Positions 1 through 7,935 of a stretch of 64,000 bases of DNA are shown here, piece by piece. The notes beneath the pieces were generated by a model. That model saw nothing but the letters and a program-made list of their open reading frames with translations. It did no database searches and had not been told where the DNA came from. A program made the translations under genes and the position numbers. The DNA is taken from positions 52,445 through 116,444 of the forward strand of contig RAYM01000023.1 in assembly GCA_003611805.1 (NCBI GenBank), given 5' to 3'. This DNA comes from a bacterium 1xD42-87 (GTDB lineage Bacteria; Bacillota; Clostridia; Lachnospirales; Lachnospiraceae). Within the stretch, counting starts at the first letter, position 1. Each line of letters begins with the position of its first letter.

Positions 1-2
1 CA

Positions 3-386
3 AGGTGTAAGCCTCTTTGCAGGGAAATAGGAATGCCGCAGACAGCTTTCGATATTCTGATGTTTTTTGCTAATAATCCTGAATATGACACTGCCAGAGA
101 TATTGTTAAGACAAGGTATATCAAGGCGAATCTGGTTTCCGTGAATGTGGACAGCCTTGTGAGGGAGGGCTATCTGAAAAGGGAGAAAAGTCCCGGTGAC
201 AGGAGAAAGGTCAGGCTTGTATGTACGGAGAAGGCATGGCCCGTTGTAGAGAGGGGCAGACAGCTTCAGGATCATTTTATGGATGAGCTGTTTCAGAATG
301 TGGACGGACGGCTGAAGGATGATTTTTTTCGGGTGCTGAACATGATGGAAAATAATCTTAAGACGATGAGGGAAGGACAGGGTTAG
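3..386 (+). CDS. MarR-family regulator, 5' end outside window
   Basis: Winged-helix DNA-binding regulator of the MarR type. The visible part contains the recognition-helix region and the beta wing (residues around SPGDRRKVRL), followed by a C-terminal dimerisation helix. The frame is open to the left edge and the residues before the first ATG (position 33) still look like family sequence, so I infer the real start lies upstream and the gene is cut by the window. It ends one base before the TSUP permease gene, so the two are probably cotranscribed and the regulator may control that exporter. The ligand is unknown. Confidence 0.8.
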   Translation, partial: RCKPLCREIGMPQTAFDILMFFANNPEYDTARDIVKTRYIKANLVSVNVDSLVREGYLKREKSPGDRRKVRLVCTEKAWPVVERGRQLQDHFMDELFQNVDGRLKDDFFRVLNMMENNLKTMREGQG

Positions 387-387
387 G

Positions 388-1173
388 ATGAATTGGTTAT
401 GGATGACTGTGGTGACTTTCTTTGCGGGAATGGGAGCAGGGCTGGGGACAGGCTTTGCCGGGATGAGCGCGGCGGCGGTGATCAGCCCCATGCTGATCAC
501 CTTTCTTGGCATGGATTCCTACATGGCGGTGGGGATCGCCCTGTCTTCGGATGTGCTTGCCAGTGCGGTTTCGGCGTACACTTACGGAAAGAATAAAAAT
601 CTGGATATCCGAAATGGTCTGATCATGATGGGGAGCGTGCTTGCCTTTACAGTGGTGGGCAGTTATGTGGCGAGCCTGGTTCCGCCGGCGACGATGGGCG
701 GTTTCTCCGTGTTTATGACTTTTTTGCTCGGCATTAAGTTTATCGTAAAGCCTGTTATGACCACGAAGGAAGCGATGGGGGAGGTTGCGGCGAAGAAGCG
801 GGCGGTGCAGTCCCTTATTGCCGGTGTGATGATTGGCTTTATCTGCGGTTTTATCGGCGCGGGCGGCGGCATGATGATGCTTCTCATTCTGACGTCAGTC
901 CTGCATTATGAATTGAAGACAGCAGTCGGCACCAGCGTGTTTATTATGGCGTTTACCGCTTTTACGGGGGCGGTGTCGCACTTTGCCATAGGCGGGATGC
1001 CGGATTTGCCGGTATGGATACTGTGCGTGGTCTTTACCTTTATCTGGGCGAGGATCGCGGCGGTATTCGCGAACAAGGCGGAACCGAAGACGCTGAACCG
1101 GGCGACGGGCGTCGTGCTGGTGGTGCTTGGGGTTGTGGTGATGGGATTTCAGTTTTTGACGAGGGCGGCGTAG
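388..1173 (+). CDS. TSUP (TauE/SafE) family membrane permease
   Basis: Integral membrane protein of 261 residues with about eight hydrophobic segments. It has the duplicated glycine-rich pattern of the TauE/SafE family: GMGAGLGTGFAG near the N-terminus and GFICGFIGAGGG at the start of the second half. Family members export or import small anions such as sulfite, sulfoacetate or thiosulfate; the substrate cannot be read from the sequence. The ATG follows the MarR stop by one base, so translation is probably coupled. Confidence 0.85.
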   Translation: MNWLWMTVVTFFAGMGAGLGTGFAGMSAAAVISPMLITFLGMDSYMAVGIALSSDVLASAVSAYTYGKNKNLDIRNGLIMMGSVLAFTVVGSYVASLVPPATMGGFSVFMTFLLGIKFIVKPVMTTKEAMGEVAAKKRAVQSLIAGVMIGFICGFIGAGGGMMMLLILTSVLHYELKTAVGTSVFIMAFTAFTGAVSHFAIGGMPDLPVWILCVVFTFIWARIAAVFANKAEPKTLNRATGVVLVVLGVVVMGFQFLTRAA

Positions 1174-1199
1174 CGATTGGCTATGCCGTCTCTTTCTAT

Positions 1200-1282
1200 G
1201 CGCAGCCCCATGAATAGGAAGTATGCCGCTAAAGCGGCGCATGGGGGCGCGCGGCGAGTAGGGGAAGAAGAATCTTCTCTAC
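1200..1282 (+). terminator. Structured intergenic hairpins after TSUP gene
   Basis: The 270-base gap before the kinase gene holds a large inverted repeat (CCCCATG at 1206-1212 with CATGGGG at 1240-1246, enclosing a GCCGCT/AGCGGC stem) and a second stem at 1257-1282 (GTAGGGGAAGA with TCTTCTCTAC). T-rich sequence follows only some 30 bases later, so termination is plausible but not clear-cut. No gene is seen in the gap. Confidence 0.35.
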
Positions 1283-1451
1283 TTGATTGCGCAGTTACTC
1301 GATTTTTGGGCTGTTTTGTTTTTAACATGAATAATGGAAGAACGCAGGATTGTCATTTGGGGGATATTGTAAAATTTATAAATATGTTATGATGAATCAT
1401 ATACTTCATGATTCTGCTGATGGGAATTGAGTAATCCGGGGAGGGATGCAG

Positions 1452-2573
1452 TTGAAAAAGAAAGTGATTGCGGCAGGACATATCTGCCTGGATATTACGC
1501 CGGTATTTTCGGGGAAAAATACGGCCAATTTGGGTGATATCCTATCGCCCGGCAAGCTGGTCAACGTGGGTCAGGCGGACGTACATACAGGCGGCTCCGT
1601 CGCCAACACCGGACTTGCCATGAAGTTTTTCGGGGCGGATGTCTCCCTGATGGGAAAGATCGGGGACGACCCCTTCGGGGAAATCGTGCGCAACATACTG
1701 AAAGCTTGTGGTGCGGAACAGGGACTGCTTGTTTCAGGGCAGGAATCCACTTCCTATACGGTTGTGCTTGCCGTACCGGGAATAGATCGGATGTTTCTCC
1801 ACAATCCGGGAGCAAACCATACCTTTTGCGCGGAGGATATTCCGCAGAAGGAGTTGGAGGAAGCGGCATTGTTCCATTTTGGCTACCCGCCCTTAATGCG
1901 GCTTATGTATGAGGATGGCGGGGCGGAGCTGTTAAAGATGATGAAGCGTGCCAAGGCGTGTGGCGCGGCAACATCGTTGGATTTTGCCGCGATTGAGCCG
2001 GGTTCCGAAGCCGACGGCGCAGACTGGGGGCGTATTCTTGAGAACGTTATCCCCTATGTGGATTTTCTGGTGCCGAGCGTGGAGGAACTGTGCTATATGC
2101 TGGACCAAGACCGGCTCTCCCAGTGGCAGGAAAGGGCGAAGGGACGGGATATCACGGAAATACTGGATATCGAAACGGACGTAAAACCGCTTGCAGACCA
2201 ATGCATGGGACTTGGCGCGAAAATACTGCTGATCAAGTGCGGGGCGTCGGGCATTTATTATCAGACCGCTTCCCGGCAGACATTGGAAAAGATCGGTGAA
2301 AAGCTGGAACTTGACGTGTCACGGTGGGCGGATCTGCGCGGGTTTGAGAAAAGCTATGTCCCTGACCGGGTGCTGTCCGGCACCGGGGCGGGAGACACCA
2401 GCATCGCGGCATTTCTGACAGCCGTGCTTGCGGGGTATTCCCCGGAAATGTCCATGCATCTGGCAGCGGCGGCGGGAGCTTCCTGCGTGGCGGCTTACGA
2501 TGCGCTGAGCGGTCTGAAACCGTTTGCTGAGCTGGAACAGAGGATTCGGGGCGGCTGGGCAAAGAATGGGTAG
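1452..2573 (+). CDS. PfkB-family carbohydrate kinase
   Basis: Sugar or nucleoside kinase of the ribokinase/PfkB fold, about 373 residues. The N-terminal substrate part has GGSVANTGLAMKFFGADVSLMGKIGDD, split here as GGSVANTGLAM and GKIGDD; the C-terminal ATP site has GTGAGDT, whose Asp near residue 315 is the catalytic base of the family. The substrate is not determinable. GGAGG at 1440-1444 abuts the ATG at 1446 but sits seven bases before a TTG at 1452 that would give MKKKVIAAG, so I prefer the TTG start; the ATG adds two residues. It is followed at once by a class II aldolase, so the pair probably phosphorylates and then cleaves a ketose. Confidence 0.85.
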   Translation: MKKKVIAAGHICLDITPVFSGKNTANLGDILSPGKLVNVGQADVHTGGSVANTGLAMKFFGADVSLMGKIGDDPFGEIVRNILKACGAEQGLLVSGQESTSYTVVLAVPGIDRMFLHNPGANHTFCAEDIPQKELEEAALFHFGYPPLMRLMYEDGGAELLKMMKRAKACGAATSLDFAAIEPGSEADGADWGRILENVIPYVDFLVPSVEELCYMLDQDRLSQWQERAKGRDITEILDIETDVKPLADQCMGLGAKILLIKCGASGIYYQTASRQTLEKIGEKLELDVSRWADLRGFEKSYVPDRVLSGTGAGDTSIAAFLTAVLAGYSPEMSMHLAAAAGASCVAAYDALSGLKPFAELEQRIRGGWAKNG

Positions 2574-2648
2574 TTGGATATAGATAGTGGGCTGTTTGAT
2601 TTGGGCAGAACAGGAAACGATGCATATTGTTTCAGATTGGAGGAATTT

Positions 2649-3506
2649 ATGTTAGTTACTTTAAAAGAAGTATTAAAAATTGCAGAAGAAAAAAAGATTG
2701 CCGTGGGCGCGTTCAATGCCGCAAATCTGGAGAGTCTGCAGGCTGTGCTTACGGCGGCGGAGGAATTACATATGCCGGTCATTCTGCAGTTTGCACAGTG
2801 CCATGAGTCGTGGGTTCCGCTGGAACTGATCGGACCGGTGATGGTGGCGGAGGCGAAGAAGGCGTCCGTGCCTGTCTGCGTCCATCTGGATCACGGCGAG
2901 ACGCTGGAATATCTGGAGCAGGCGCTTGAAATCGGCTTTACCGGGATTATGTACGACGGTTCCGTTCTGTCCTATGAGGAGAATCTGGAGAATACCAAAA
3001 AGGCGGTCGCGATGGCGGCGAAGACCGGCGCCTCTGTGGAGGCGGAGCTTGGCAGCATGGGAAAGCGGGAAACCGGCGCGGGAGATTCCGACGGGGATGA
3101 CACGAAGATTTACACAGATCCCGGACAGGCAAAAGCGTTCGTGGAAGCGAGCGGCATTGACGCGCTTGCGTGCTCCTTCGGGACGACCCACGGTATTTAT
3201 CTGACGACGCCGAAACTGGATTTCGATGTGGTAAAAAATGTGCGCGCGCTGACGGACGATATCCCGGTTGTCATGCACGGAGGCTCCGGCGTGAGCCGTG
3301 AGGATTATCACGCGGCAATCCGGGCGGGCGTGCGGAAAATCAATTATTTCACGTATATGGATAAAGCGGGCGGAAATGAGGCGGCGGCATATATAAAATC
3401 CCTGCGCGCGGAGGAACCGTTGTTCTTCTCGTCCATATCCATGGCGGCGCGGGATGCCATGAAGGAAAATGTGAAAGAGGCAATGAAGATGTTTGCCTTG
3501 GAATGA
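2649..3506 (+). CDS. Class II ketose-bisphosphate aldolase
   Basis: Zinc-dependent aldolase of the fructose/tagatose-bisphosphate family, 285 residues. Visible family motifs are GAFNAAN near the N-terminus, HLDHGE (metal and catalytic region), AELGSMG, FGTTHG (metal His) and MHGGSGV (metal His and phosphate loop). It cleaves a ketose-1-phosphate or bisphosphate into two trioses. The frame is open upstream to 2574, but the ATG at 2649 has GGAGG five bases ahead and begins with the normal family N-terminus, so it is the start. It forms an operon with the PfkB kinase, and a strong terminator follows. Confidence 0.9.
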   Translation: MLVTLKEVLKIAEEKKIAVGAFNAANLESLQAVLTAAEELHMPVILQFAQCHESWVPLELIGPVMVAEAKKASVPVCVHLDHGETLEYLEQALEIGFTGIMYDGSVLSYEENLENTKKAVAMAAKTGASVEAELGSMGKRETGAGDSDGDDTKIYTDPGQAKAFVEASGIDALACSFGTTHGIYLTTPKLDFDVVKNVRALTDDIPVVMHGGSGVSREDYHAAIRAGVRKINYFTYMDKAGGNEAAAYIKSLRAEEPLFFSSISMAARDAMKENVKEAMKMFALE

Positions 3507-3597
3507 TAATGTATTATACGGAAAGCGGCAAGGGACGTCGGCATTTATTGCGGCTATAGCAAGTGCGCGGTACGGACAATAACGGTTGAAAAATTAT

Positions 3598-3646
3598 GGG
3601 CTGTCAAGATTTTATATATCGCTTGACAGCCCGTTTTCTTTTCTTT
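3598..3646 (+). terminator. Intrinsic terminator of kinase-aldolase operon
   Basis: A perfect 11-bp stem, GGGCTGTCAAG (3598-3608) with CTTGACAGCCC (3622-3632), is followed by a run of T with two C interruptions. The 3' arm also contains the -35 element of the next promoter. Confidence 0.85.
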
Positions 3647-3670
3647 ATAATAATTAATGACCAATGGTCA
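3623..3670 (+). promoter_or_regulatory. tetR promoter with palindromic operator
   Basis: TTGACA at 3623-3628 and TATAAT at 3646-3651 are separated by exactly 17 bases, a consensus sigma-A promoter. The palindrome TGACCAATGGTCA at 3658-3670 lies at the expected transcription start and is a typical TetR-family operator, implying autorepression of the TetR-MFS unit. The -35 lies inside the preceding terminator stem. Confidence 0.8.
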
Positions 3671-3690
3671 ATAATGAAACAGGGAGGGAA

Positions 3691-3774
3691 AGGTTGAAAG
3701 AAAATCTTTCAACCCTGATTTGAGGGTCAAATGAACATGCAAGCATGTTCGCTTGACCCATGGAGGCAAAAATG
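3691..3774 (+). repeat. 84-bp leader repeat, copy 1 (before tetR)
   Basis: First of three near-identical 84-bp copies in the window. It contains hairpin 1 (GGTTGAAAG/CTTTCAACC, 5-base loop), hairpin 2 (GGGTCAA/TTGACCC enclosing GAACATGC/GCATGTTC), a GGAGG ribosome site and a terminal ATG that is the tetR start. Homology to the other copies stops exactly at that ATG. A possible upstream frame starts at the ATG at 3731, preceded by GAGGG, and overlaps the tetR start out of frame. Confidence 0.9.
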
Positions 3775-4413
3775 GCAAGACCAGTGAAAAAACAGCCGGA
3801 GGAATGGGAAAAGGAGATTTTGGATGCGGCGAAATTCCTGTTTTTATCGAAGGGCTATGAGGAGACTTCCGTGTCCGATATCATGGAGCGCGCTGGGGGC
3901 GCGAAGGGGATGTTTTACCGATTCTTTGAGAGCAAGGAGAAAGCGATGCAGGCATTGGGTGACCGCATGTTTCTGGAAAACAATCCCTTCGAGGCAGTCA
4001 GGACGCGCACGGACTTAAACGGTCTGCAGAAAATCAGGGAAGTGCTTGCCATGGACAGGGCGGACGGGGAGCGGGAGACGGTCAATGCGCAGTCGGTTTC
4101 CATTTTGAAGGATCCGCGCATTCTGGCGGCGGCGATGGAGGCGAACAGACGGGTGCTGACGCCGTTATGGTTTGCACTGATTGAGGAGGGCAGGCGCGAC
4201 GGCTCCATCCAGACCGAGTATGCGAGAGAACTTTCCGAACTGCTTCCCCTCGTCAATTTCTGGCTGATGCCCTCGGTGTTTCCTGCGAATGCGGAGGAGA
4301 TTATGCATAAATGCAAATTTGTGGCAAAGGTGCTGGCGGACATGGGGCTGCCTGTGGCGGATAAGGAGATGTTTGAACGGACGGAGAGGCTGTTCGGGCA
4401 TTTCGGCGAGTAG
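3772..4413 (+). CDS. TetR/AcrR-family regulator
   Basis: Repressor of 213 residues. The N-terminal helix-turn-helix spans about residues 12-55, with AAKFLFLSKGYEETSV and GGAKGMFYRFFESKEK characteristic of the family; the rest is a helical ligand-binding domain with no family I recognise. An ATG at 3760 is in frame but is part of the ribosome site of the leader repeat (ATGGAGG), so the start is the ATG at 3772. The operator-like palindrome at 3658-3670 suggests autoregulation. The MFS transporter 30 bases downstream is the likely target. Confidence 0.88.
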   Translation: MARPVKKQPEEWEKEILDAAKFLFLSKGYEETSVSDIMERAGGAKGMFYRFFESKEKAMQALGDRMFLENNPFEAVRTRTDLNGLQKIREVLAMDRADGERETVNAQSVSILKDPRILAAAMEANRRVLTPLWFALIEEGRRDGSIQTEYARELSELLPLVNFWLMPSVFPANAEEIMHKCKFVAKVLADMGLPVADKEMFERTERLFGHFGE

Positions 4414-4443
4414 GCATTTTCCGCGGAAATCATGGAGGAAGGT

Positions 4444-5661
4444 ATGAAAGAAAAACTGTTCACGAAAAACTTTACGCTTCTTGTGCTGGGGCAGGTAAGC
4501 TCCCTGTTCGGCAACTATATCCTGAGGCTGGCACTGTCCATGTATGTGCTGGAACTTACCGGGTCGGCGGCTGTGTTCGCGGGGCTTTTGTCGGCGGCGA
4601 CGATTCCGACTATCCTGCTGTCGCCCGTTGGAGGCATTCTGGCCGACCGGGCGGACCGAAGAAATATCATGGTGGCTTTGGACGCCATGACGGGGACTGC
4701 GGTCCTGTGCGCGGTGCTGCTTTTGTCGGAACAGCGCGCGCTTGTGGTGATCGGGGCGCTCCTCGTGCTTCTTTCCGTTCTGGGCGCCTTTGAAACGCCT
4801 ACGGTGCAGGCATGTATTCCGAGTATGCTGACGGGGGATAACATCATCCGGGGGAATGCGGTGGTGAACCAGACCGCCTCCATATCCTATCTGACGGCGC
4901 CGCTTCTGGGCGGTATTTTCTACGCGGCTTTTGGCATAAAGCCTGTGATGTATGCCAGCGTGCTCTGCTTTTTTGTGACCGCGCTTCTGGAGTGCTTTAT
5001 CAGGCTGGATTATCGCCCGGCGGGGTTTGTCGGAAATGCCCTCGCCGTGGCGAAAGCGGATTTCCTTGACAGCGTCCGCTTTATCGGGAAGGAGCGGCGG
5101 GATATCCTGCGGATTCTTCTGCTGGCGGCGCTGTCCCGTTTCTTTGTGATGGGTGTGACGCTGGTGGGGCTTCCCTTTCTTGTGCGGACGGTGCTCGGGC
5201 TGGACGCCAGATACTATGGTGCGGCAGAGAGTGTGCTTGCGGTTGCTGTGATCGCAGGCAGCATGGCGGCGGGCGTTCTGGCGGGGAAAATACAGAAGGG
5301 CGGATTGTCGCCCATGCTTGCGGCGGTCGGTCTCTGTATTGTCCCGGCGGGACTTGCCTTTCTGCTTCCGGCAGGAACAGGCGTGCGGTATGCGGTTCTT
5401 GTGGCTGCTTTTTGCGGGATGCAGATAGCGATCAGCATGTTTTCCATCTATGCGGTGTCGATGATCCAGCAGGGTACGCCGGAGTATATGATTGGCAAGG
5501 TGATGGCTTACACGTCCGCCATTACCATGTGCGCCCAACCGGCGGGGCAGATGGTGTATGGCTTTTTGTTTGACGGGTGTAAGGAGGCGGTCTGGCTGGT
5601 GCTGATTCCGACCGGGGTGATTGTGTGCGGGATTGGGATGGCTGTAGGGAGGAAGGGGTGA
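4444..5661 (+). CDS. MFS transporter (efflux type)
   Basis: Major facilitator of about 405 residues with roughly twelve membrane segments. Motif A is visible between segments 2 and 3 (GGILADRADRRN). The sequence resembles the enterobactin-exporter/MdfA-like group of drug or siderophore exporters. The ATG at 4432 is inside the ribosome site (ATGGAGGAAGG), so the ATG at 4444, giving MKEKLFTKNF, is chosen. It follows the TetR gene and is probably repressed by it. The substrate is unknown. Confidence 0.88.
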   Translation: MKEKLFTKNFTLLVLGQVSSLFGNYILRLALSMYVLELTGSAAVFAGLLSAATIPTILLSPVGGILADRADRRNIMVALDAMTGTAVLCAVLLLSEQRALVVIGALLVLLSVLGAFETPTVQACIPSMLTGDNIIRGNAVVNQTASISYLTAPLLGGIFYAAFGIKPVMYASVLCFFVTALLECFIRLDYRPAGFVGNALAVAKADFLDSVRFIGKERRDILRILLLAALSRFFVMGVTLVGLPFLVRTVLGLDARYYGAAESVLAVAVIAGSMAAGVLAGKIQKGGLSPMLAAVGLCIVPAGLAFLLPAGTGVRYAVLVAAFCGMQIAISMFSIYAVSMIQQGTPEYMIGKVMAYTSAITMCAQPAGQMVYGFLFDGCKEAVWLVLIPTGVIVCGIGMAVGRKG

Positions 5662-5708
5662 GAATGTTTGTAATAGCTGATGTTTTTAAAGGGAACCGGA
5701 CATATTAA

Positions 5709-5858
5709 ATGAAAGCATGGGTAAAAGTAGAAGCACGCCTGAAACAGGACTTTACATTTTACTATTTTATCTGTATCGGACAGCAAAAAGCAGGAGCCAT
5801 CCGTATTATAGACAAAAAGGAAAACGGGACTTGTTTCGATTCATTTAATAGAAAATGA
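5709..5858 (+). pseudogene. GNAT acetyltransferase fragment
   Basis: A 49-codon open frame reads MKAWVKVEARLKQDF, then a stretch containing FICIGQQKAGAIRIIDKK. The latter resembles the beta-strand before the acetyl-CoA loop of GNAT N-acetyltransferases. The acetyl-CoA binding motif (R/Q-x-x-G-x-G/A) is missing, so this is most likely a remnant. The rest of the 276-base gap shows nothing else. Confidence 0.4.
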
Positions 5859-5928
5859 TTGACGTAATTTTTTATATTTGCTAGCATTTTATGCAGAGCA
5901 GGCGCCTACTCCTAAAAATTTTAGGAGG
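5859..5928 (+). promoter_or_regulatory. Promoter and SD-masking hairpin
   Basis: TTGACG (5859-5864) and TAGCAT (5882-5887) with a 17-base spacer form a plausible promoter. The leader then has CTCCTAA (5909-5915) and TTAGGAG (5921-5927), a 7-bp stem whose 3' arm is the Shine-Dalgarno sequence of the gene at 5938, so translation may be gated by this fold. Confidence 0.5.
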
Positions 5929-5937
5929 GAATAGAAA

Positions 5938-6852
5938 ATGAATGATAAAATGCTGCAACGGTATCTGGAAACCAGTGTCTATACGGATGTGGGGCCATAC
6001 AGAGATTTTGTGTTGTCCCTGCCGGACGACATAGCGTCCATAGGAATGCTGGTCTGCGACCAGATCACGCACCCGTCCATGTATTTCACAAAAGTTTCTC
6101 CCTATCTGGAAGAGAATTACTATGGGAAGTTTTCGTCCTATCCGAAGCATCGTTTTAAAAATGAGGACGAACTGTATATTACGGCTGTCGCCATGATTGC
6201 GGGCATTCTGCGGTTGGACGGCGCGGGATTTACGAAGAACAGGGATGTGACGAAAAGAATCACCGTATCCTGCAGGCAGGCATCCGTTTTGTTTAGCGCC
6301 ATTTTGAAAGCGAAGGGAATCCCATGCCGTTCCAGAGCCGGATTTATGGATTTTGGCGATGCGGGCGAAAGTTATATGGAGCATTGGGTGAACGAATATT
6401 GGGATTTCGGGGAAAGCAGGTGGGTGTTGGCGGATGTGGACGGCTATTATGAATATGAGCCGCGCTTCGGCTACAGCCAGTTTGATCTGCCGCGGCGGAA
6501 GTTTGTGACGGCTTCGGAGGCGTGGCTTGGGTTGAGAAAAGGCACGCTGCATAAAAAGCTGGATGTCTTTTCAAGTGATCCGTTGGAAGGCATCTGTGAG
6601 TATCTGTTTATGGATTTTCATGCACTGATGAACAATGAAATTTTTTATTCCTATCAGCCGCTGTATCTTCGCGGCGGCATACGGAATCTGAGTGAGGAGG
6701 AGCTTGGTGAGCTGGACGAGCTGGCAAAACTTTTGGCGGAGCCCGACGAAAACAGGGAGCGGATAGAGAGTTTGTGGCAGGACAATGAAAAATTCTCCAT
6801 TCTGACAAACAACACGCAAAATATTTATTATGATACATTCCGGCAGTTGTGA
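5938..6852 (+). CDS. Transglutaminase-like domain protein
   Basis: Predicted cytosolic protein of 304 residues with a transglutaminase-like cysteine-protease core. The Cys-His-Asp triad is readable as SCRQAS (Cys112), MEHWVNEYW (His149) and VLADVD (Asp166), with the usual segment LKAKGIPCRSRAGF between. No signal peptide or membrane segment is seen. It stands alone with its own promoter. Family members can be peptidases, amidases or crosslinkers, so the reaction cannot be stated. The 160 bases after it hold no gene. Confidence 0.75.
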   Translation: MNDKMLQRYLETSVYTDVGPYRDFVLSLPDDIASIGMLVCDQITHPSMYFTKVSPYLEENYYGKFSSYPKHRFKNEDELYITAVAMIAGILRLDGAGFTKNRDVTKRITVSCRQASVLFSAILKAKGIPCRSRAGFMDFGDAGESYMEHWVNEYWDFGESRWVLADVDGYYEYEPRFGYSQFDLPRRKFVTASEAWLGLRKGTLHKKLDVFSSDPLEGICEYLFMDFHALMNNEIFYSYQPLYLRGGIRNLSEEELGELDELAKLLAEPDENRERIESLWQDNEKFSILTNNTQNIYYDTFRQL

Positions 6853-7014
6853 CGCGGAAACCGATAGGCGAAATGTGTTTAAAGCAGCATATTTTTTGAA
6901 GGGAAGTTGGAATAAAGCGGCATCGGAGATGGGGATACCCAAAAGGGATTTGATCACAAACGGCTTTTTTGCGAAAGACCGTCAACGAATAAAATATTTT
7001 TAAGAAAGAACAGG

Positions 7015-7701
7015 TTACGCATGGTTTCCGGTTTCCCAGCACCACTTTGCAATTTTTTCAATCAGTGCGGCATCGACCTTGCCATAGGGGATGCGGATCG
7101 TTCCCTTATCGGTTTTGTAGTCCTGAAGCTCTTTCGCGAAATGTAATACGGCTTCGGGTCCCGGGTACAGTCCGATGTGCCCTTTGGACGCGGCAAAGTG
7201 AAGAATATTATGCTTTTTCCAGAAGGTCGGCATACTCCATGAGATACGTTCCTCCGCTTCCGGCAGGGCGTCGCGGAGAATCTGGCGGATAAACAGGAGG
7301 TCTTCCTGTTTGTCCGCATCCTGACTAAGGATATATTCGTCAATCGTCTTTGGCTTTTCGCCACAGTAATGACTCTGGTCTTTATTCTTAAATTCCCTGC
7401 CGCATCTGGGACATTTCCACATAGGCTTTTTCTCGCTTTCCCTTTCACGAATTACCACTTCGACCACATCGCCAAAGCTCTTGCCGATCTGTCTGCGAAT
7501 CTGTCTGGTAACGCCGATGATGTAACAGGGCGTGCCCATTTTTACCACCTGTCCCCGGTATGGAACACCGTCGAAGGTGGCGTTTACGAGCAGGCGCCCT
7601 TTGCCAAAAAGCTCTTTGATGTCATAGGGCACTTCTACATAGGCGGCATCCATATTTTCGTTTTGCAGTATCGTTGCACTGAATTTCAGATATTTTTCCA
7701 T
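7015..7701 (-). CDS. DUF1905 - zinc-ribbon - DUF1801 protein
   Basis: Three parts are visible in 228 residues: an N-terminal DUF1905 beta-barrel (about 1-85, with the phrase GKRLVN-like GKGRLLVNATF), a short metal-binding ribbon (CPRCGREF to HYC, about 95-112) and a C-terminal DUF1801/YdhG-type domain (about 115-228, with EERISWSMPTFWKK and GHIGLYPGPE). DUF1801 resembles the frataxin-like fold, but its role is unproven. The ATG has GGGAGG upstream. It is transcribed downstream of the XRE/DUF2975 pair with only 9 bases between, so it may be part of the same unit. Confidence 0.75.
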   Translation of the reverse strand: MEKYLKFSATILQNENMDAAYVEVPYDIKELFGKGRLLVNATFDGVPYRGQVVKMGTPCYIIGVTRQIRRQIGKSFGDVVEVVIRERESEKKPMWKCPRCGREFKNKDQSHYCGEKPKTIDEYILSQDADKQEDLLFIRQILRDALPEAEERISWSMPTFWKKHNILHFAASKGHIGLYPGPEAVLHFAKELQDYKTDKGTIRIPYGKVDAALIEKIAKWCWETGNHA

Positions 7702-7710
7702 AGAATAGAT

Positions 7711-7926
7711 TTACCTCCCAGTCTCCCTTTTATACTCCAAAATATCTCCGGGCTGGCAGTCAAGGACGTCACAGATGGCATCCAAAGTGGAAAAGCGGAT
7801 GGCGCTGATTTTTCCTGTTTTTATTTTTGACAAATTAACATTTGCAACGCCGACTTTTTCGGAAAGCTCCTTCAATGACATTTTTCTGTCAGCCATAACT
7901 CTGTCTAATCGTAAAATAATAGCCAT
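7711..7926 (-). CDS. Small XRE-family HTH regulator
   Basis: Compact Cro/C1-type DNA-binding protein of 71 residues consisting only of the helix-turn-helix domain (LKELSEKVGVANVNLSKIKT) and ending DCQPGDILEY, a hallmark of the short regulators paired with DUF2975 membrane proteins. A GTG nine bases upstream is in frame, but the ATG at 7926 has AGGTGG at normal spacing. It lies 9 bases after the DUF2975 gene, and such pairs are normally cotranscribed. Confidence 0.85.
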   Translation of the reverse strand: MAIILRLDRVMADRKMSLKELSEKVGVANVNLSKIKTGKISAIRFSTLDAICDVLDCQPGDILEYKRETGR

Positions 7927-7935
7927 ACCCGCCAC

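Noticed and set aside
1321..1445. Possible promoter before the PfkB kinase
   Set aside because: Several TTGTAA/TTGTCA and TATGAT combinations exist but none has both good hexamers and 16-18 base spacing.
4165..5538. 457-codon open frame on the minus strand opposite tetR and the MFS gene
   Set aside because: The product is mostly Arg, His, Lys and Gln with no domain; it is the shadow of two well-supported plus-strand genes.
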